This document shows positions 42,668-50,841 of a stretch of DNA of 64,000 bases, in pieces. This DNA comes from Mucilaginibacter sp. OK283 (GTDB taxonomy: Bacteria; Bacteroidota; Bacteroidia; Sphingobacteriales; Sphingobacteriaceae). Position numbers and translations under genes: made by a program. Location: NCBI RefSeq assembly GCF_900110415.1, contig NZ_FODR01000002.1, positions 372,001 to 436,000 of the forward strand, written 5' to 3'. How positions within the stretch are numbered: the stretch's first letter is position 1; every line of letters starts with the position of its first letter. A model generated the notes under the pieces. That model saw nothing but the letters and a program-made list of their open reading frames with translations. It was not told the origin of the DNA and ran no database searches.

Positions 42668-43297
42668 ATGCCCGGCCTGTACATCATTACGGGTTCAAAC
42701 GGGGCCGGAAAATCAACGGTCGGGCCAGGCTATCTTCCGGAAGAGATTTTAAAACATCATACCGTTTTTGACGGTGACCTACTTTATACAAGGAAGCTTA
42801 ATGAACTGTTTCCGGCAGTTACAAGGTCGGCAAAATATGCACGAAAGGATGCGTTGGAGTATGTAGTAGACTTGTTTGAAGAGCAGACCAACCAGGCATT
42901 GGCCAACCACCACAACTATGTTTATGAAGGCCATTTTACCAATGACGCCACCTGGGAAAAACCGAAGGCCTTCAAAGATGCAGGTTACCGGGTACACCTG
43001 ATTTTTTTTGGATTGGAAAATCCAGAACTATCACAGTTTCGCGTTACGGAAAGGGTAACAGAAGGTGGCCACTATGTTGATCCACAGACCTTGAACAATA
43101 ATTTCTACGGAAACCTCGAAAAATTGAATATTTATCACCCGATGATCGATGACCTGACCATCGTGGATACTTCCGAAATTAACCATCGGATCTTGTTCAA
43201 GTCCGTTATGCAACAAATTGAATTTCATGTTGAAAGGGAGGAATTACCGACCTGGTTTATTGACCACTTGCCAGCTATTGTGCAGTTGTTTTCCTAA
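42668..43297 (+). CDS. Zeta-toxin-like P-loop kinase
   Basis: A 209-residue P-loop kinase-fold protein. Walker A is GSNGAGKST (9-17). The later motif FRVTERVTEGGHYV matches the basic RVxxRVxxGGHxV element of zeta toxins and related kinases, which phosphorylate UDP-N-acetylglucosamine and block wall synthesis, or other small substrates. Asp in VFDGDLLY stands where zeta toxins have the catalytic Asp. It lies one base after a small gene, consistent with a toxin-antitoxin or kinase-regulator pair. A harmless kinase is the main alternative. Confidence 0.78.
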   Translation: MPGLYIITGSNGAGKSTVGPGYLPEEILKHHTVFDGDLLYTRKLNELFPAVTRSAKYARKDALEYVVDLFEEQTNQALANHHNYVYEGHFTNDATWEKPKAFKDAGYRVHLIFFGLENPELSQFRVTERVTEGGHYVDPQTLNNNFYGNLEKLNIYHPMIDDLTIVDTSEINHRILFKSVMQQIEFHVEREELPTWFIDHLPAIVQLFS

Positions 43298-43319
43298 TTA
43301 CTTTAGCCTAAAAATAACA

Positions 43320-43398
43320 GCTGGGGTAGTCAGAGACTACAGGCATAGTGGATCGAAGTCTGGAGACTTCGAACAGCGGAACTCTATGGACAGCGGGG
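43320..43398 (+). repeat. Repeat A (ACTACAGGCATAG family, direct)
   Basis: Contains GACTACAGGCATAG, the perfect hairpin CGAAGTC-TGGA-GACTTCG, then AACAGCGGAACTCTATGGAC. Inverted and direct copies lie at 48786-48862 and 48958-49032. The remaining 43399-43618 before the DUF1593 gene is AT-rich leader with no gene seen. Confidence 0.75.
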
Positions 43399-43618
43399 TA
43401 ATGATTTCACTATTGAAGTCTTCGATAAACTGTATTTCAAATTCCGATACTATTTCTTTGCAAAAGTCATCAACGTTTAAAAAAAATCTATAATTTTATC
43501 TCAGAGCATAGAACGTTGGTGTTTGTTAATAAGTTTATTGCCAATTATTTATGAGATAAAATTATACCCTTTGCTCTCTTTTTATATACTTTTCTTATCC
43601 CCAACTCACGTTAAAATA

Positions 43619-45061
43619 ATGAAAACAAAACTAATGCTGGTTGCGCAAGTTGTATTAAGTATTATACTGGCAACACACATTACGGCTTCTGCACAAACAA
43701 TTGCCAAACATCGCCTGATTGTAATTACAGACATCGGAAACGAGCCTGATGATTTTATGTCGATGGTCCGGTTGATGCTATACACAAATCAAATCGACAT
43801 CGAAGGGCTCATCGCTTCAACATCCATTCATCAATCAAAAAAGGTTAGCCCGCAACTCATTGAAAAAGTTATTCGTAGTTATGAGAAGGTGCAACCTAAT
43901 CTTCTAAAACATGAACCCGGATTTCCAACAGCGCAAAAATTATTAAGCCTGGTAAAAAAAGGCATCCCGGTTTATGGGATGGAAGGTGTAGGAAAAGGCA
44001 AAGATTCGGAAGGGTCGGACTGGGTGATCAAAATGCTTGAAAAGAATGACAGCCGCCCTTTATGGGTGACTGTTTGGGGCGGCCCGAATGTACTGGCGCA
44101 GGCACTCTGGAAAATCAGGGAGACTAAAAGCGAAGGGGAAGCAAAAAGGTTGATAAGCAAGCTCAGGGTATACACCATTTCGGACCAGGATAATTCGGGG
44201 CCATGGATACGCAGGAATTTCCCCGGCCTGTTCTACATCGCAAGCCCGGGAAATTATTATGCGGCTACATGGTCGGCCATCTTGAGGGTATTTCCGGGCG
44301 CCAACAACGAAGTTGTGAGCAATGATTGGCTTATGCGAAATATCCAGCAGGGACATGGGCCGCTGGGGGCAATTTATCCGGATGTGTCTTTTGGCATGGA
44401 GGGCGATACCCCATCCTGGCTCTCGCTGATTCCCAATGGACTGAACAACCCGGAGCATCCAAACTGGGGAGGTTGGGGCGGACGTTATGAATTTTACAAA
44501 CCGCCCTTTGACCCCAAGCTGAAATGGATTGTTCCGCTGGAAGAAGAGACGAGACCATTTTGGACAAATGCCGAAGACGAATATACACCCTGGGTGCAGG
44601 GCAAATGGGGGCGTGCCATTGTAAAAGACACAGGCACATACAAAGACAACCATGTAACGATTTGGAGATGGAGAGAAGAAATCCAGCATGATTTTGCGGC
44701 AAGAATGGCCTGGTGCAATACGGATTATAAAGCTGCCAATCACCCACCGGTTGCCAAACTCCATATGCCCGAACAGCTCACGGTAAAATCCGGCGAGACC
44801 TTTAGTCTTGACGGCAGTGCATCCTATGACCCTGATGGAGATGCCCTGAGTTTTCACTGGTTTCAATACCGGGAAGCGGGAACGTTGCATGATACAATAG
44901 CGGTTACTCCGGCAGAAAACATGTCTGTCATTCCGGAACTAAAAGCGCCGGAGGTAAGTAGTATTCAAACTACTCACTTCATCCTGAAAGTTACCGATAA
45001 AGGAACGCCCCGGCTAACCCGGTATAAAAGAGTAATTGTAACCATTCTTCCAAAGCAATGA
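43619..45061 (+). CDS. DUF1593 nucleoside-hydrolase-like secreted protein
   Basis: Exported protein of the DUF1593 family, 480 aa. Signal peptide MKTKLMLVAQVVLSIILATH, ending ASAQ. The N-terminal domain resembles nucleoside hydrolases: the Asp-rich opening LIVITDIGNEPDDFMSMVR corresponds to the calcium-binding DTD(x)xDD, with WVTVWGGPNVLAQALW later. The C-terminus (about 390-475) is an Ig/cadherin-like domain (GSASYDPDGDALSFHWFQY). It probably acts on a glycan or glycosylated base outside the cell; activity is not established. The longer reading from 43523 includes a run of hydrophobic noise and is rejected. Confidence 0.9.
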   Translation: MKTKLMLVAQVVLSIILATHITASAQTIAKHRLIVITDIGNEPDDFMSMVRLMLYTNQIDIEGLIASTSIHQSKKVSPQLIEKVIRSYEKVQPNLLKHEPGFPTAQKLLSLVKKGIPVYGMEGVGKGKDSEGSDWVIKMLEKNDSRPLWVTVWGGPNVLAQALWKIRETKSEGEAKRLISKLRVYTISDQDNSGPWIRRNFPGLFYIASPGNYYAATWSAILRVFPGANNEVVSNDWLMRNIQQGHGPLGAIYPDVSFGMEGDTPSWLSLIPNGLNNPEHPNWGGWGGRYEFYKPPFDPKLKWIVPLEEETRPFWTNAEDEYTPWVQGKWGRAIVKDTGTYKDNHVTIWRWREEIQHDFAARMAWCNTDYKAANHPPVAKLHMPEQLTVKSGETFSLDGSASYDPDGDALSFHWFQYREAGTLHDTIAVTPAENMSVIPELKAPEVSSIQTTHFILKVTDKGTPRLTRYKRVIVTILPKQ

Positions 45062-45140
45062 ACGATAACAACAGGACATTTTTTACAGCCAATAACAGTT
45101 AAAAAGCCGAGGGCGAAAAATTTCATTTCAACTTGCATCC

Positions 45141-45170
45141 AAAGGCCGCGGGTTAATGCGGCCTTTTGTT
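45141..45170 (+). terminator. Intrinsic terminator of the DUF1593 gene
   Basis: AAAGGCCGC (45141-45149) pairs with GCGGCCTTT (45158-45166) around 8 bases, then TTGTTTT. Confidence 0.85.
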
Positions 45171-45331
45171 TTGTGCGGTGTCCGTTCGCCCGGTTGGGTT
45201 GGGGTGTGGTTGGATAGGCGGACAAGGTTTTAACGGTGCCTATCTCCACCATGTCGGGTATACATCAGGTAAAACCTGAAAAAAGTCGTTATGACGTGCA
45301 ACGGATATAGTTAAACAAATGTTCTAAGTTA

Positions 45332-45473
45332 CCGTCATTGCGAGGTACGAAGCAATCTCGAACTATGTGGGACTTAGCATATCGGGGATTGCTTCGTACC
45401 TCGTAATGACGGATATTTGATATTGACAATCAGTTACTTACATGCGCGTCATTGCGAGGTACGAAGCAATCTC
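45332..45473. repeat. Palindromic repeat (GAGGTACGA family), two and a half arms
   Basis: CCGTCATTGCGAGGTACGAA... (45332-45357) and its near-perfect complement (45387-45412), then a third arm CGTCATTGCGAGGTACGAAG... (45447-45473) in the first orientation. The last arm lies 85 bp after the end of the HNH gene. The rest of 45171-45558 has no gene. Confidence 0.85.
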
Positions 45474-45558
45474 CGGGCTGTGTATGGTGGCTATGCATGG
45501 CGTATACTTAGCATGCGGACCACAAGGGTGGAGGCTTGCTAGCAGGTGCAGGTGTTAA

Positions 45559-46401
45559 TCACGGTATTGGCAAGGCCCTAACCTGTGGAGCATGATTAGC
45601 TAGTGTAAGATAAACCAATGTTTCCCAATGATTTGGGCCATACTGATTGACGTGGCTGTCATAGCGGTCGAGCAAGTCTTCGGCTATAGCGGCATCTGAT
45701 TTTCCCCTGGCGATGCTTTTACGGATGGCTGAAATTTCGGTGGAAAGGCGGTTATGCACTTTTTTGTTGTATTTGTCGAGCAAACCGAGCGCGTCGAAAT
45801 GACGTTGAATCAAAGCGAATTCGTCATGGCTGATTGCTCCTGGCTGGATGAGTTGGTAGCGGAGCAAGGGGATGTTGCCTTGGATGACGAGCCGAGCGTC
45901 CAGAAAGCGGTGCTGCAAGAAGGTGTCGTCATAAAAATTGATGAACACTTTTTCTCCCTGCTCACGCCAGGTTTCGTTTTTCTGCAGGTTGCATTTAAAG
46001 CAGCAGGGCACCAGGTTTTTGGTCAAGATGGCGTATTCAGGGAATGCAGTTTGGCCGACGTAATGATCGAGGGTCCAACCAGTTTCTAACATACAGTAAG
46101 GACAGAGCTCCTGTATTGCGGGATGTTGTCTGCCGGAATAATTTTGTTTGAACTGCTTAAAGCTGCGGGTGGGGCTACCATAACATCCTTTAAGTGTCTT
46201 CCTGTATTTTGGCCGGTCAGCAGCAAACAGCGATCCAGGCTGCAGGCACAATGCGGGGAAATCCGTTAGATAGGTCTGATAGGCGGTTTGAACCCTGGGT
46301 GCAAGCCGGTTAAGGACACGCTGTGCGGCTGCCTGTTTTTCCGCGGTAATGTCGAGGAAAAGCTGATATTCGTCGATAGCGGCGTAATTACAATTGACCA
46401 T
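45559..46401 (-). CDS. HNH nuclease, partner of the ATPase (PtuB-like)
   Basis: A 280-residue protein with a zinc-type HNH nuclease site: CPYC (100-103), then Asp-His in TLDHYVG (112-113), Asn129 in KNLVPCCFKCN and the second Cys pair (C134, C137), followed by QKNE. Flanking helical regions are longer than in small PtuB proteins. The start lies 14 bases inside the end of the ATPase gene, so the two are coupled with the ATPase first, as in Septu (PtuA ATPase-PtuB HNH), where the pair protects against phage. DNA or RNA cutting by this protein is inferred from the intact site. Confidence 0.85.
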   Translation of the reverse strand: MVNCNYAAIDEYQLFLDITAEKQAAAQRVLNRLAPRVQTAYQTYLTDFPALCLQPGSLFAADRPKYRKTLKGCYGSPTRSFKQFKQNYSGRQHPAIQELCPYCMLETGWTLDHYVGQTAFPEYAILTKNLVPCCFKCNLQKNETWREQGEKVFINFYDDTFLQHRFLDARLVIQGNIPLLRYQLIQPGAISHDEFALIQRHFDALGLLDKYNKKVHNRLSTEISAIRKSIARGKSDAAIAEDLLDRYDSHVNQYGPNHWETLVYLTLANHAPQVRALPIP

Positions 46402-48481
46402 TGGCGCCGTCGGTTAGGTTTTGTAAATAGATCCGGGCATTGAAGCTCAGTTGGTTATTGAAAAGCTGGTCGATCTGCGGCAGCGTGTAACGTTTGGACA
46501 GGTCTTCCAGAATGTTTTTGTAAAGGGCATTTTCTTCATCCACGTGGAAAATATCGTTATTGATATTGGTCAGGTTTTCTCCAAGGCATTCGATGAGCGG
46601 CTGACGTACCAGTGGAATATCCTCTTTGCGGTCGATGATACGGATAAAACGTGATGGAATATCCTGAACGATAACGGGGGAATGCGTAGCTAGTACGCAG
46701 ACAGAGCTGAAATTGCGCAACACATAGCGCAATGCGGCCATCAGTTTGGCGGCTATGTTGGGATGTAGGTGTGTTTCAGGCTCGTCAAAGATGACGATGG
46801 AGTTTTTTTCCATGGCTGCAACCAAGCGGGTGACTAGATGGAAGATGATGCGTTGGCCGGAGCTTAATGCCTGGTTCAGGCGCTGATCGAAATCAGACCT
46901 AGAACCAAGCATTTCCAGTTGGTTAAGGTCGATACGCATAAAATCCACGTCCAAGTAGTTACGGATGCAATTCAGCCAGATGGCTTTCCGGGTCCGACTT
47001 TTAAGCAGGTTATTGTAAGCGCGCCAGAGGAGCTGTCCCATTAGTTCTTCGTTCAGCTGGCCTCTCGGGTCTTTAAAACTGATTAGCTCGTAGCTGATGG
47101 CTTCCTTCGAGGGTTGGTCAAACTTATCAAACAGGCTAAAGCTTACAGCGATAATCTTAGTGAACAGCGGGCGTTCTGGCTTGAAGTCGCCGGCTTCGTT
47201 GCTGTCTGAAAGTTTTTTTGCAAGCTGGGCCAGCAATTGTGTTTTGCCGGTGCCGTTTTTACCGATCAAGCAAAAAAAACTGTTGGGTATCGCCTCATCG
47301 TGGTTGAACGAGAAGTCGATGCGGTGTGGTAATGCGGCTCCGGGAACAGTGTGTTCGAAGCTGAAACTGAACCGTGGTTCCGGGTTCGCCAGGCCTACCT
47401 GCAACTGGTCGGAGGACTCATAGAGGGCACGCTGCGCCTCGCTGCTTCGGACCAGGGACGCGCTGAACGCTTTTTCATTTTCAATAGAAGCCCGTATGTC
47501 GGGGAAATAGCTGCAGTCGCGCAACGCGCGGGCGATATCCATATATTCAGACGGGAACGCGTTCTTTAAATCCTTGTAATAAGCAAGTGTTTGCCCTAGT
47601 GACGCGTATTCAGGGCCAAGCTCTGTAAATTCCCGAGGCAAGCGGGTGATCATTTTACCACGTTGGAGGATCTTGACTTCGCCAAGACCGGACCGGTTAT
47701 CGGCTGTCGTATAAAACAGGAGTTCAAAACAGGTTTGGAAACCGAAATCATCCCAGGCTCTGGGCATGAGCGCCATGCAAGGAAAATGCCAGCCAGGGTC
47801 TGGTTTTTCATGATATTCTTTGACATAAAAGTTGATTTCGCTGTATTTTATCTCCCGGTTGTCCCAGAGGTCAAGTACTTTTTGAATAACTTCGTTTTGT
47901 TGCACCTGCCGGATGCCGGACTGCAGTTTGTAAAGGAACATTTGGGTTTCAGACAAGTCGTACCATTCTACTTCGGCATACAGCAGCCATGGTTTAAATG
48001 GTACTTGTAGGCTTTCAAACTCATGGTTTAGTTCAGGGAGCCCGGTAATGGGGCTGAGTTCCGTACGGACTTTGCCGAGGGCCACAACGGTAAAGCCTTC
48101 AGTAATAATGACGATGTCGCCGGGACGGTAAGGAAATTTGTCGACGGTAATGACGATTTCTTCACGTTGCAGCATATGGAAAAAGCTGGGTGCAGTGCGT
48201 TTCCAGTTACAGCCGAGTTTCCAGAGCTTGATCTTGCGGTCTACCTCAAACTCCAGTGCACGGAGTATCCGGTTAACTTGTTCGCCTCCATACAGGATGC
48301 CGGTTTCCTCACCAGTCGCTTGGAGGTACGCATAACGAACGATCTCTTTTGGCGGGTAGTATTTCTCGTTAATCTTTACACGGTAGGCTGTAGCCGGACG
48401 TAGCGCAATTTGATTATTCTTGATATATTCAACGGCCTGCAGTACGCTTTCACGGGTAATTAATTCAGGTTGAAAAGGCAT
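46388..48481 (-). CDS. ABC-type AAA ATPase with extra N-terminal domains (PtuA-like)
   Basis: A 697-residue ATPase. Residues about 1-80 resemble the N-terminal head domain of ScoMcrA-type restriction proteins (KYYPPKEIVRYAYLQATGEE, then GGEQVNRILRALEF). About 85-190 looks like a PUA/EVE-type reader (WKLGCNWKR, YRPGDIVIITEG, VVALGKV). About 230-310 is a less familiar region (LGEVKILQRG, FTELGPEYASLGQ). The C-terminal half is an SMC/ABC-like ATPase: Walker A GKNGTGKT (407-414), signature LSSGQ (539-543), Walker B IVIFDEPETHLHP (562-574), then ATHSP. The ATPase half and HNH partner match Septu; the N-terminal half does not belong to the classic system. Recognition of modified or foreign DNA is inference. 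Confidence 0.82.
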   Translation of the reverse strand: MPFQPELITRESVLQAVEYIKNNQIALRPATAYRVKINEKYYPPKEIVRYAYLQATGEETGILYGGEQVNRILRALEFEVDRKIKLWKLGCNWKRTAPSFFHMLQREEIVITVDKFPYRPGDIVIITEGFTVVALGKVRTELSPITGLPELNHEFESLQVPFKPWLLYAEVEWYDLSETQMFLYKLQSGIRQVQQNEVIQKVLDLWDNREIKYSEINFYVKEYHEKPDPGWHFPCMALMPRAWDDFGFQTCFELLFYTTADNRSGLGEVKILQRGKMITRLPREFTELGPEYASLGQTLAYYKDLKNAFPSEYMDIARALRDCSYFPDIRASIENEKAFSASLVRSSEAQRALYESSDQLQVGLANPEPRFSFSFEHTVPGAALPHRIDFSFNHDEAIPNSFFCLIGKNGTGKTQLLAQLAKKLSDSNEAGDFKPERPLFTKIIAVSFSLFDKFDQPSKEAISYELISFKDPRGQLNEELMGQLLWRAYNNLLKSRTRKAIWLNCIRNYLDVDFMRIDLNQLEMLGSRSDFDQRLNQALSSGQRIIFHLVTRLVAAMEKNSIVIFDEPETHLHPNIAAKLMAALRYVLRNFSSVCVLATHSPVIVQDIPSRFIRIIDRKEDIPLVRQPLIECLGENLTNINNDIFHVDEENALYKNILEDLSKRYTLPQIDQLFNNQLSFNARIYLQNLTDGANGQL

Positions 48482-48785
48482 GATAAGGGTTTTGGGTAAA
48501 AATAGCTGTTTAGCTGCAGATCAGCAAAAGGTATTTTGGCGGTGGTTATTCAGCAGCTGACTGGCGGTATTGTATGATGCCGTAATAGAGTTCTCGAATT
48601 TGCTACCTGCCGCCACGTTTTTTATCACTGGTTTTTGGGTATGTGCGACATTGAAATAGAATCTAAAGCTGACAAAGGGCCATATTATTGGTCACGCGGT
48701 CATCGTGAATATATTGGATAGTATGATATGGCAGGCGTAGACATAGGCATGGTCGAAAATGCTCAGCCCTTGTTGGTGTTCTCTG
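48482..48785. other. Intergenic stretch upstream of the ATPase gene
   Basis: About 300 bases with no gene I can support. On the minus strand TACCTTTTG (about 48528-48536) is one base longer than a -7 consensus and may be the ATPase promoter. Frames are interrupted throughout; it may hold a decayed gene but I cannot identify one. Confidence 0.4.
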
Positions 48786-48862
48786 CCCCCAGTTGTCCGT
48801 AGTCTTCTGCTATTCGAATGTCTCCGACTTCGAACCTCTATGCCTGTAGTTTGCAACTACAG
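48786..48862 (-). repeat. Repeat B (ACTACAGGCATAG family, inverted)
   Basis: On the minus strand it reads AACTACAGGCATAGAGGTTC, GAAGTCGGAGACATTCGAAT, AGCAGAAGACTACGGAC. It is inverted relative to copies A and C. Confidence 0.72.
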
Positions 48863-48957
48863 TAACCCAGTTAGGGTTAGTTTGGTTTACGAAGATTGTA
48901 TATATTAAGTGCATCTCAATTCTGCAAATATTGGGGTATTATTGAGCTGATTGTTTG

Positions 48958-49032
48958 GGTATTCTGTAGACTATAGACATAGGAGATCAAAGTTGGAGAC
49001 ATTCGAACAGCGGAACTTTATGGACGGCGGGG
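48958..49032 (+). repeat. Repeat C (ACTACAGGCATAG family, direct)
   Basis: Reads GACTATAGACATAGGAGATC, AAAGTTGGAGACATTCGAAC, AGCGGAACTTTATGGACGGC. It runs directly into the toxin-tail ORF and supplies its ATG. Confidence 0.72.
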
Positions 49033-49229
49033 GGAGCTCAAAAGAATCGCGAGCCTTCCAGGCTCAGCAATTTGACCTAATTGCAAAAGGCGATTTCGAG
49101 AGGGCTATGAACTTATGTATTAGCGATGTTAAAGCTAAATTCGGAACAAAATATGACGTTGGCATACAGCAAGCGCAAGCTTACGCAGATAAGTTAAATA
49201 AGGCAAAAACATCAACAACAAAAGAATAA
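49020..49229 (+). pseudogene. C-terminal tail of a polymorphic-toxin-like protein
   Basis: A 69-codon frame reads SSKESRAFQAQQFDLIAKGD, then FERAMNLCISDVKAKFGTKY and DVGIQQAQAYADKLNKAK. This style of compact helical end, followed at once by a small immunity-like gene, is what the last segment of an Rhs-type or other polymorphic toxin looks like; the large N-terminal part is absent. The first residues (MDGGG) come from repeat C, so the tail was cut off from its body at or near the repeat. It could be expressed as a short protein or simply be a remnant. Toxin activity of the tail is unknown and the family is not certain. Confidence 0.5.
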
Positions 49230-49232
49230 AGT

Positions 49233-49655
49233 ATGGATTACACAATAACGCCATATGAGTCTCTCGGAAATATCCGTTTGGGACTACATAGAAATGAAAT
49301 TAGAAAACTCCTAAAGGAGCCTAATACTGAGTTTTATCGTAACCAATTTTCTAAAACCCCAACCGATTTTTTTGAAACTTTAGGGCTTTTATTAGCTTAT
49401 GACGAAGATTTTTTATGTGAGGCAATAGAAATAGTGAAGCCCGCAAATCCGATTTTGTTTACGATGGAACTGTTAAACTTGCCCTATGCATCCGTCGAAG
49501 AGCAAATTGCGGAGTGGGACGAAGACGTAAAGATTATGTATACAGGCTTTACCTCTTATAAATTTGGTGTAGGTGTGTATGCGCCCAATAGAGATGACTC
49601 TCCGAATGAAATTAGCGAATCGGTAATTGTATTTAAGAAAGGGTATTACGATTAG
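49233..49655 (+). CDS. Immunity-like protein next to the toxin tail
   Basis: A 140-residue acidic soluble protein starting MDYTITPYESLGNIRLGLHR. The pattern of a short strand, then GxIxLGxxRxEIRKLL, then YDEDFLCEAIEIVKPANP and a C-terminal ESVIVFKKGYYD is that of small immunity or immunity-like proteins found behind polymorphic toxin ends in Bacteroidota. No catalytic residues. The start lies three bases after the tail's stop. That it neutralises the vanished toxin is inference from place and general look. Confidence 0.6.
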   Translation: MDYTITPYESLGNIRLGLHRNEIRKLLKEPNTEFYRNQFSKTPTDFFETLGLLLAYDEDFLCEAIEIVKPANPILFTMELLNLPYASVEEQIAEWDEDVKIMYTGFTSYKFGVGVYAPNRDDSPNEISESVIVFKKGYYD

Positions 49656-49693
49656 TACCCCATATACAAATCAAAGGTTTTGTCGTGAACCCA

Positions 49694-49806
49694 AACCCCT
49701 CAATTCCCGCACCTCCCGTTAGCGATTGAAACGGATACCGGCCAGGCGGCTAAGGCCTGTGTAGTATGAGTGTAAAGCGCGGGCCGCAGGCAACGGCAGG
49801 AAAAGA
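49694..49806 (+). repeat. Structured direct repeat, copy 1
   Basis: 113 bp, identical to 50534-50646 except for two bases. It folds: outer TTCCCGC can pair with GCGGGAA (spoiled here by GCAGGAA), CGTT with AACG, and an inner hairpin CAGGC-GGCTAAG-GCCTG. It contains no gene. It lies 126 bp before the antitoxin gene. Confidence 0.85.
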
Positions 49807-49932
49807 GTCAGGAGGCGAGAATCAAGAATTAAGACGGATATGTGATATTCTGTAAGTGGGCTGGGGAAATAAGTGCTTTTTATGTTCTTGTTATATAAGT
49901 AACAGCCGTAATAATATTGTATTTTTGTTATT

Positions 49933-50139
49933 ATGAAGTTTGTATTGGAAGTTAAAGAAAGTAAGGCAGCTGCGCTATTGGCGTTACTTAACGATTTACC
50001 TTACGTAAAAACCAAACCCCTTACGCCTTATAAAGCTAAAGTATTGGAAGGCGTTAAAGAGGCCGTTGACGAATTGAACCTGGTTTTGGCAGGTAAGTTA
50101 GAAGCCCGTAACGCCGATGATTTGCTAAATGAGTTATAG
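49933..50139 (+). CDS. Putative antitoxin of a RelE/ParE-type pair
   Basis: A 68-residue protein (MKFVLEVKESKAAALLALLN), a beta strand followed by helices and an acidic end (ARNADDLLNEL) whose last codons overlap the toxin start by 11 bases. This is the usual order and coupling of type II antitoxin then toxin. In Bacteroidota short proteins of this kind without DNA-binding motifs occur ahead of RelE-like toxins. TATTTTTG at 49920-49927 is a candidate -7 element so close to the ATG that the transcript would have almost no leader. Confidence 0.75.
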   Translation: MKFVLEVKESKAAALLALLNDLPYVKTKPLTPYKAKVLEGVKEAVDELNLVLAGKLEARNADDLLNEL

Positions 50140-50458
50140 GGTAAAATTTATTCCTAAGTTTGAAAAGGAATTAAAGCGATTGGCAAAAAAATATCCATCG
50201 CTTAAGGCCGACTTTTCATTATTACTCGCCACCCTTAAAGAAAACCCTACCCAGGGAACTGCACTTGGTAATGAGTGCTATAAAGTTAGAATGTCAATTG
50301 CCAGTAAAGGAAAAGGGAAATCAGGAGGAGCAAGGGTAATTACCTGCTTCAAGGTGGTACAAAGTACCGTTTATCTACTCACCCTTTTTGATAAAAGTGA
50401 AAAAGAAAACATTCCTGATAAAGAACTTAAAGAGCTACTTAAATTTATTGATGAGTAA
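50129..50458 (+). CDS. RelE/ParE-superfamily toxin
   Basis: A 109-residue basic protein with the RelE/ParE fold: YRVKFIPKFEKELKRLAKKYP at the start, then LKADFSLLLATLKENPTQGT, GNECYKVRMSIASKGKGKSG, GARVITCFKVV, VYLLTLFDKSEKENI. RelE-type toxins cut mRNA at the ribosome; ParE-type ones poison gyrase; catalytic residues are not diagnostic here. Overlaps the putative antitoxin and sits between two copies of the structured repeat, suggesting that the pair forms a movable cassette (inference). Confidence 0.88.
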   Translation: MSYRVKFIPKFEKELKRLAKKYPSLKADFSLLLATLKENPTQGTALGNECYKVRMSIASKGKGKSGGARVITCFKVVQSTVYLLTLFDKSEKENIPDKELKELLKFIDE

Positions 50459-50533
50459 GCCGGTTTAAACCCAAGCTGGCGCACGCGTGTCGCGTGTGCC
50501 CCACATGCAAATCACGATTTTATTGTAACCCCC

Positions 50534-50646
50534 AACCCCTCAATTCCCGCAACTCCCGTTAGCGATTGAAACGGATACCGGCCAGGCGGCTAAGGCCTGT
50601 GTAGTATGAGTGTAAAGCGCGGGCCGCAGGCAACGGCGGGAAAAGA
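50534..50646 (+). repeat. Structured direct repeat, copy 2
   Basis: Second copy, exactly 840 bp from the first. Here the outer stem TTCCCGC/GCGGGAA is perfect and CGTT/AACG continues it after a six-base bulge. Both copies run in the same direction as the enclosed genes. Confidence 0.85.
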
Positions 50647-50783
50647 CGTTAAGAATCAAGAGTCAAGAATCAAGACAAAAATGTTCGGTAGATGCAATTA
50701 TTTTCTTTGTTTTCGGGTGGTAGAAGAGTTCGTTAATAGCTTCCTTCGTCAGCATGACAAGTCATTGTGCAGGCGTACCACCC

Positions 50784-50841
50784 TGAGCCTGTCGAAGGGT
50801 TGCGTGGAGAGGCCTTTGCCCGCGATGGTTCGACAGGCTCA
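50784..50841. repeat. Inverted repeat of the CCTGTCGAA type
   Basis: TGAGCCTGTCGAA (50784-50796) and its exact complement TTCGACAGGCTCA (50829-50841), a widespread intergenic repeat style. There is no gene around it; 50647-51346 as a whole shows no supportable gene. Confidence 0.8.

Noticed and set aside
43218..43493. Plus-strand reading frame overlapping the end of the zeta-like gene and repeat A
   Set aside because: It starts inside the kinase gene in another frame and its middle part is simply translated repeat A; no sign of a protein.
49694..50646. Two identical repeats considered as a CRISPR or other array
   Set aside because: Only two long copies, 840 bp apart with genes between; no regular spacers and no cas genes.
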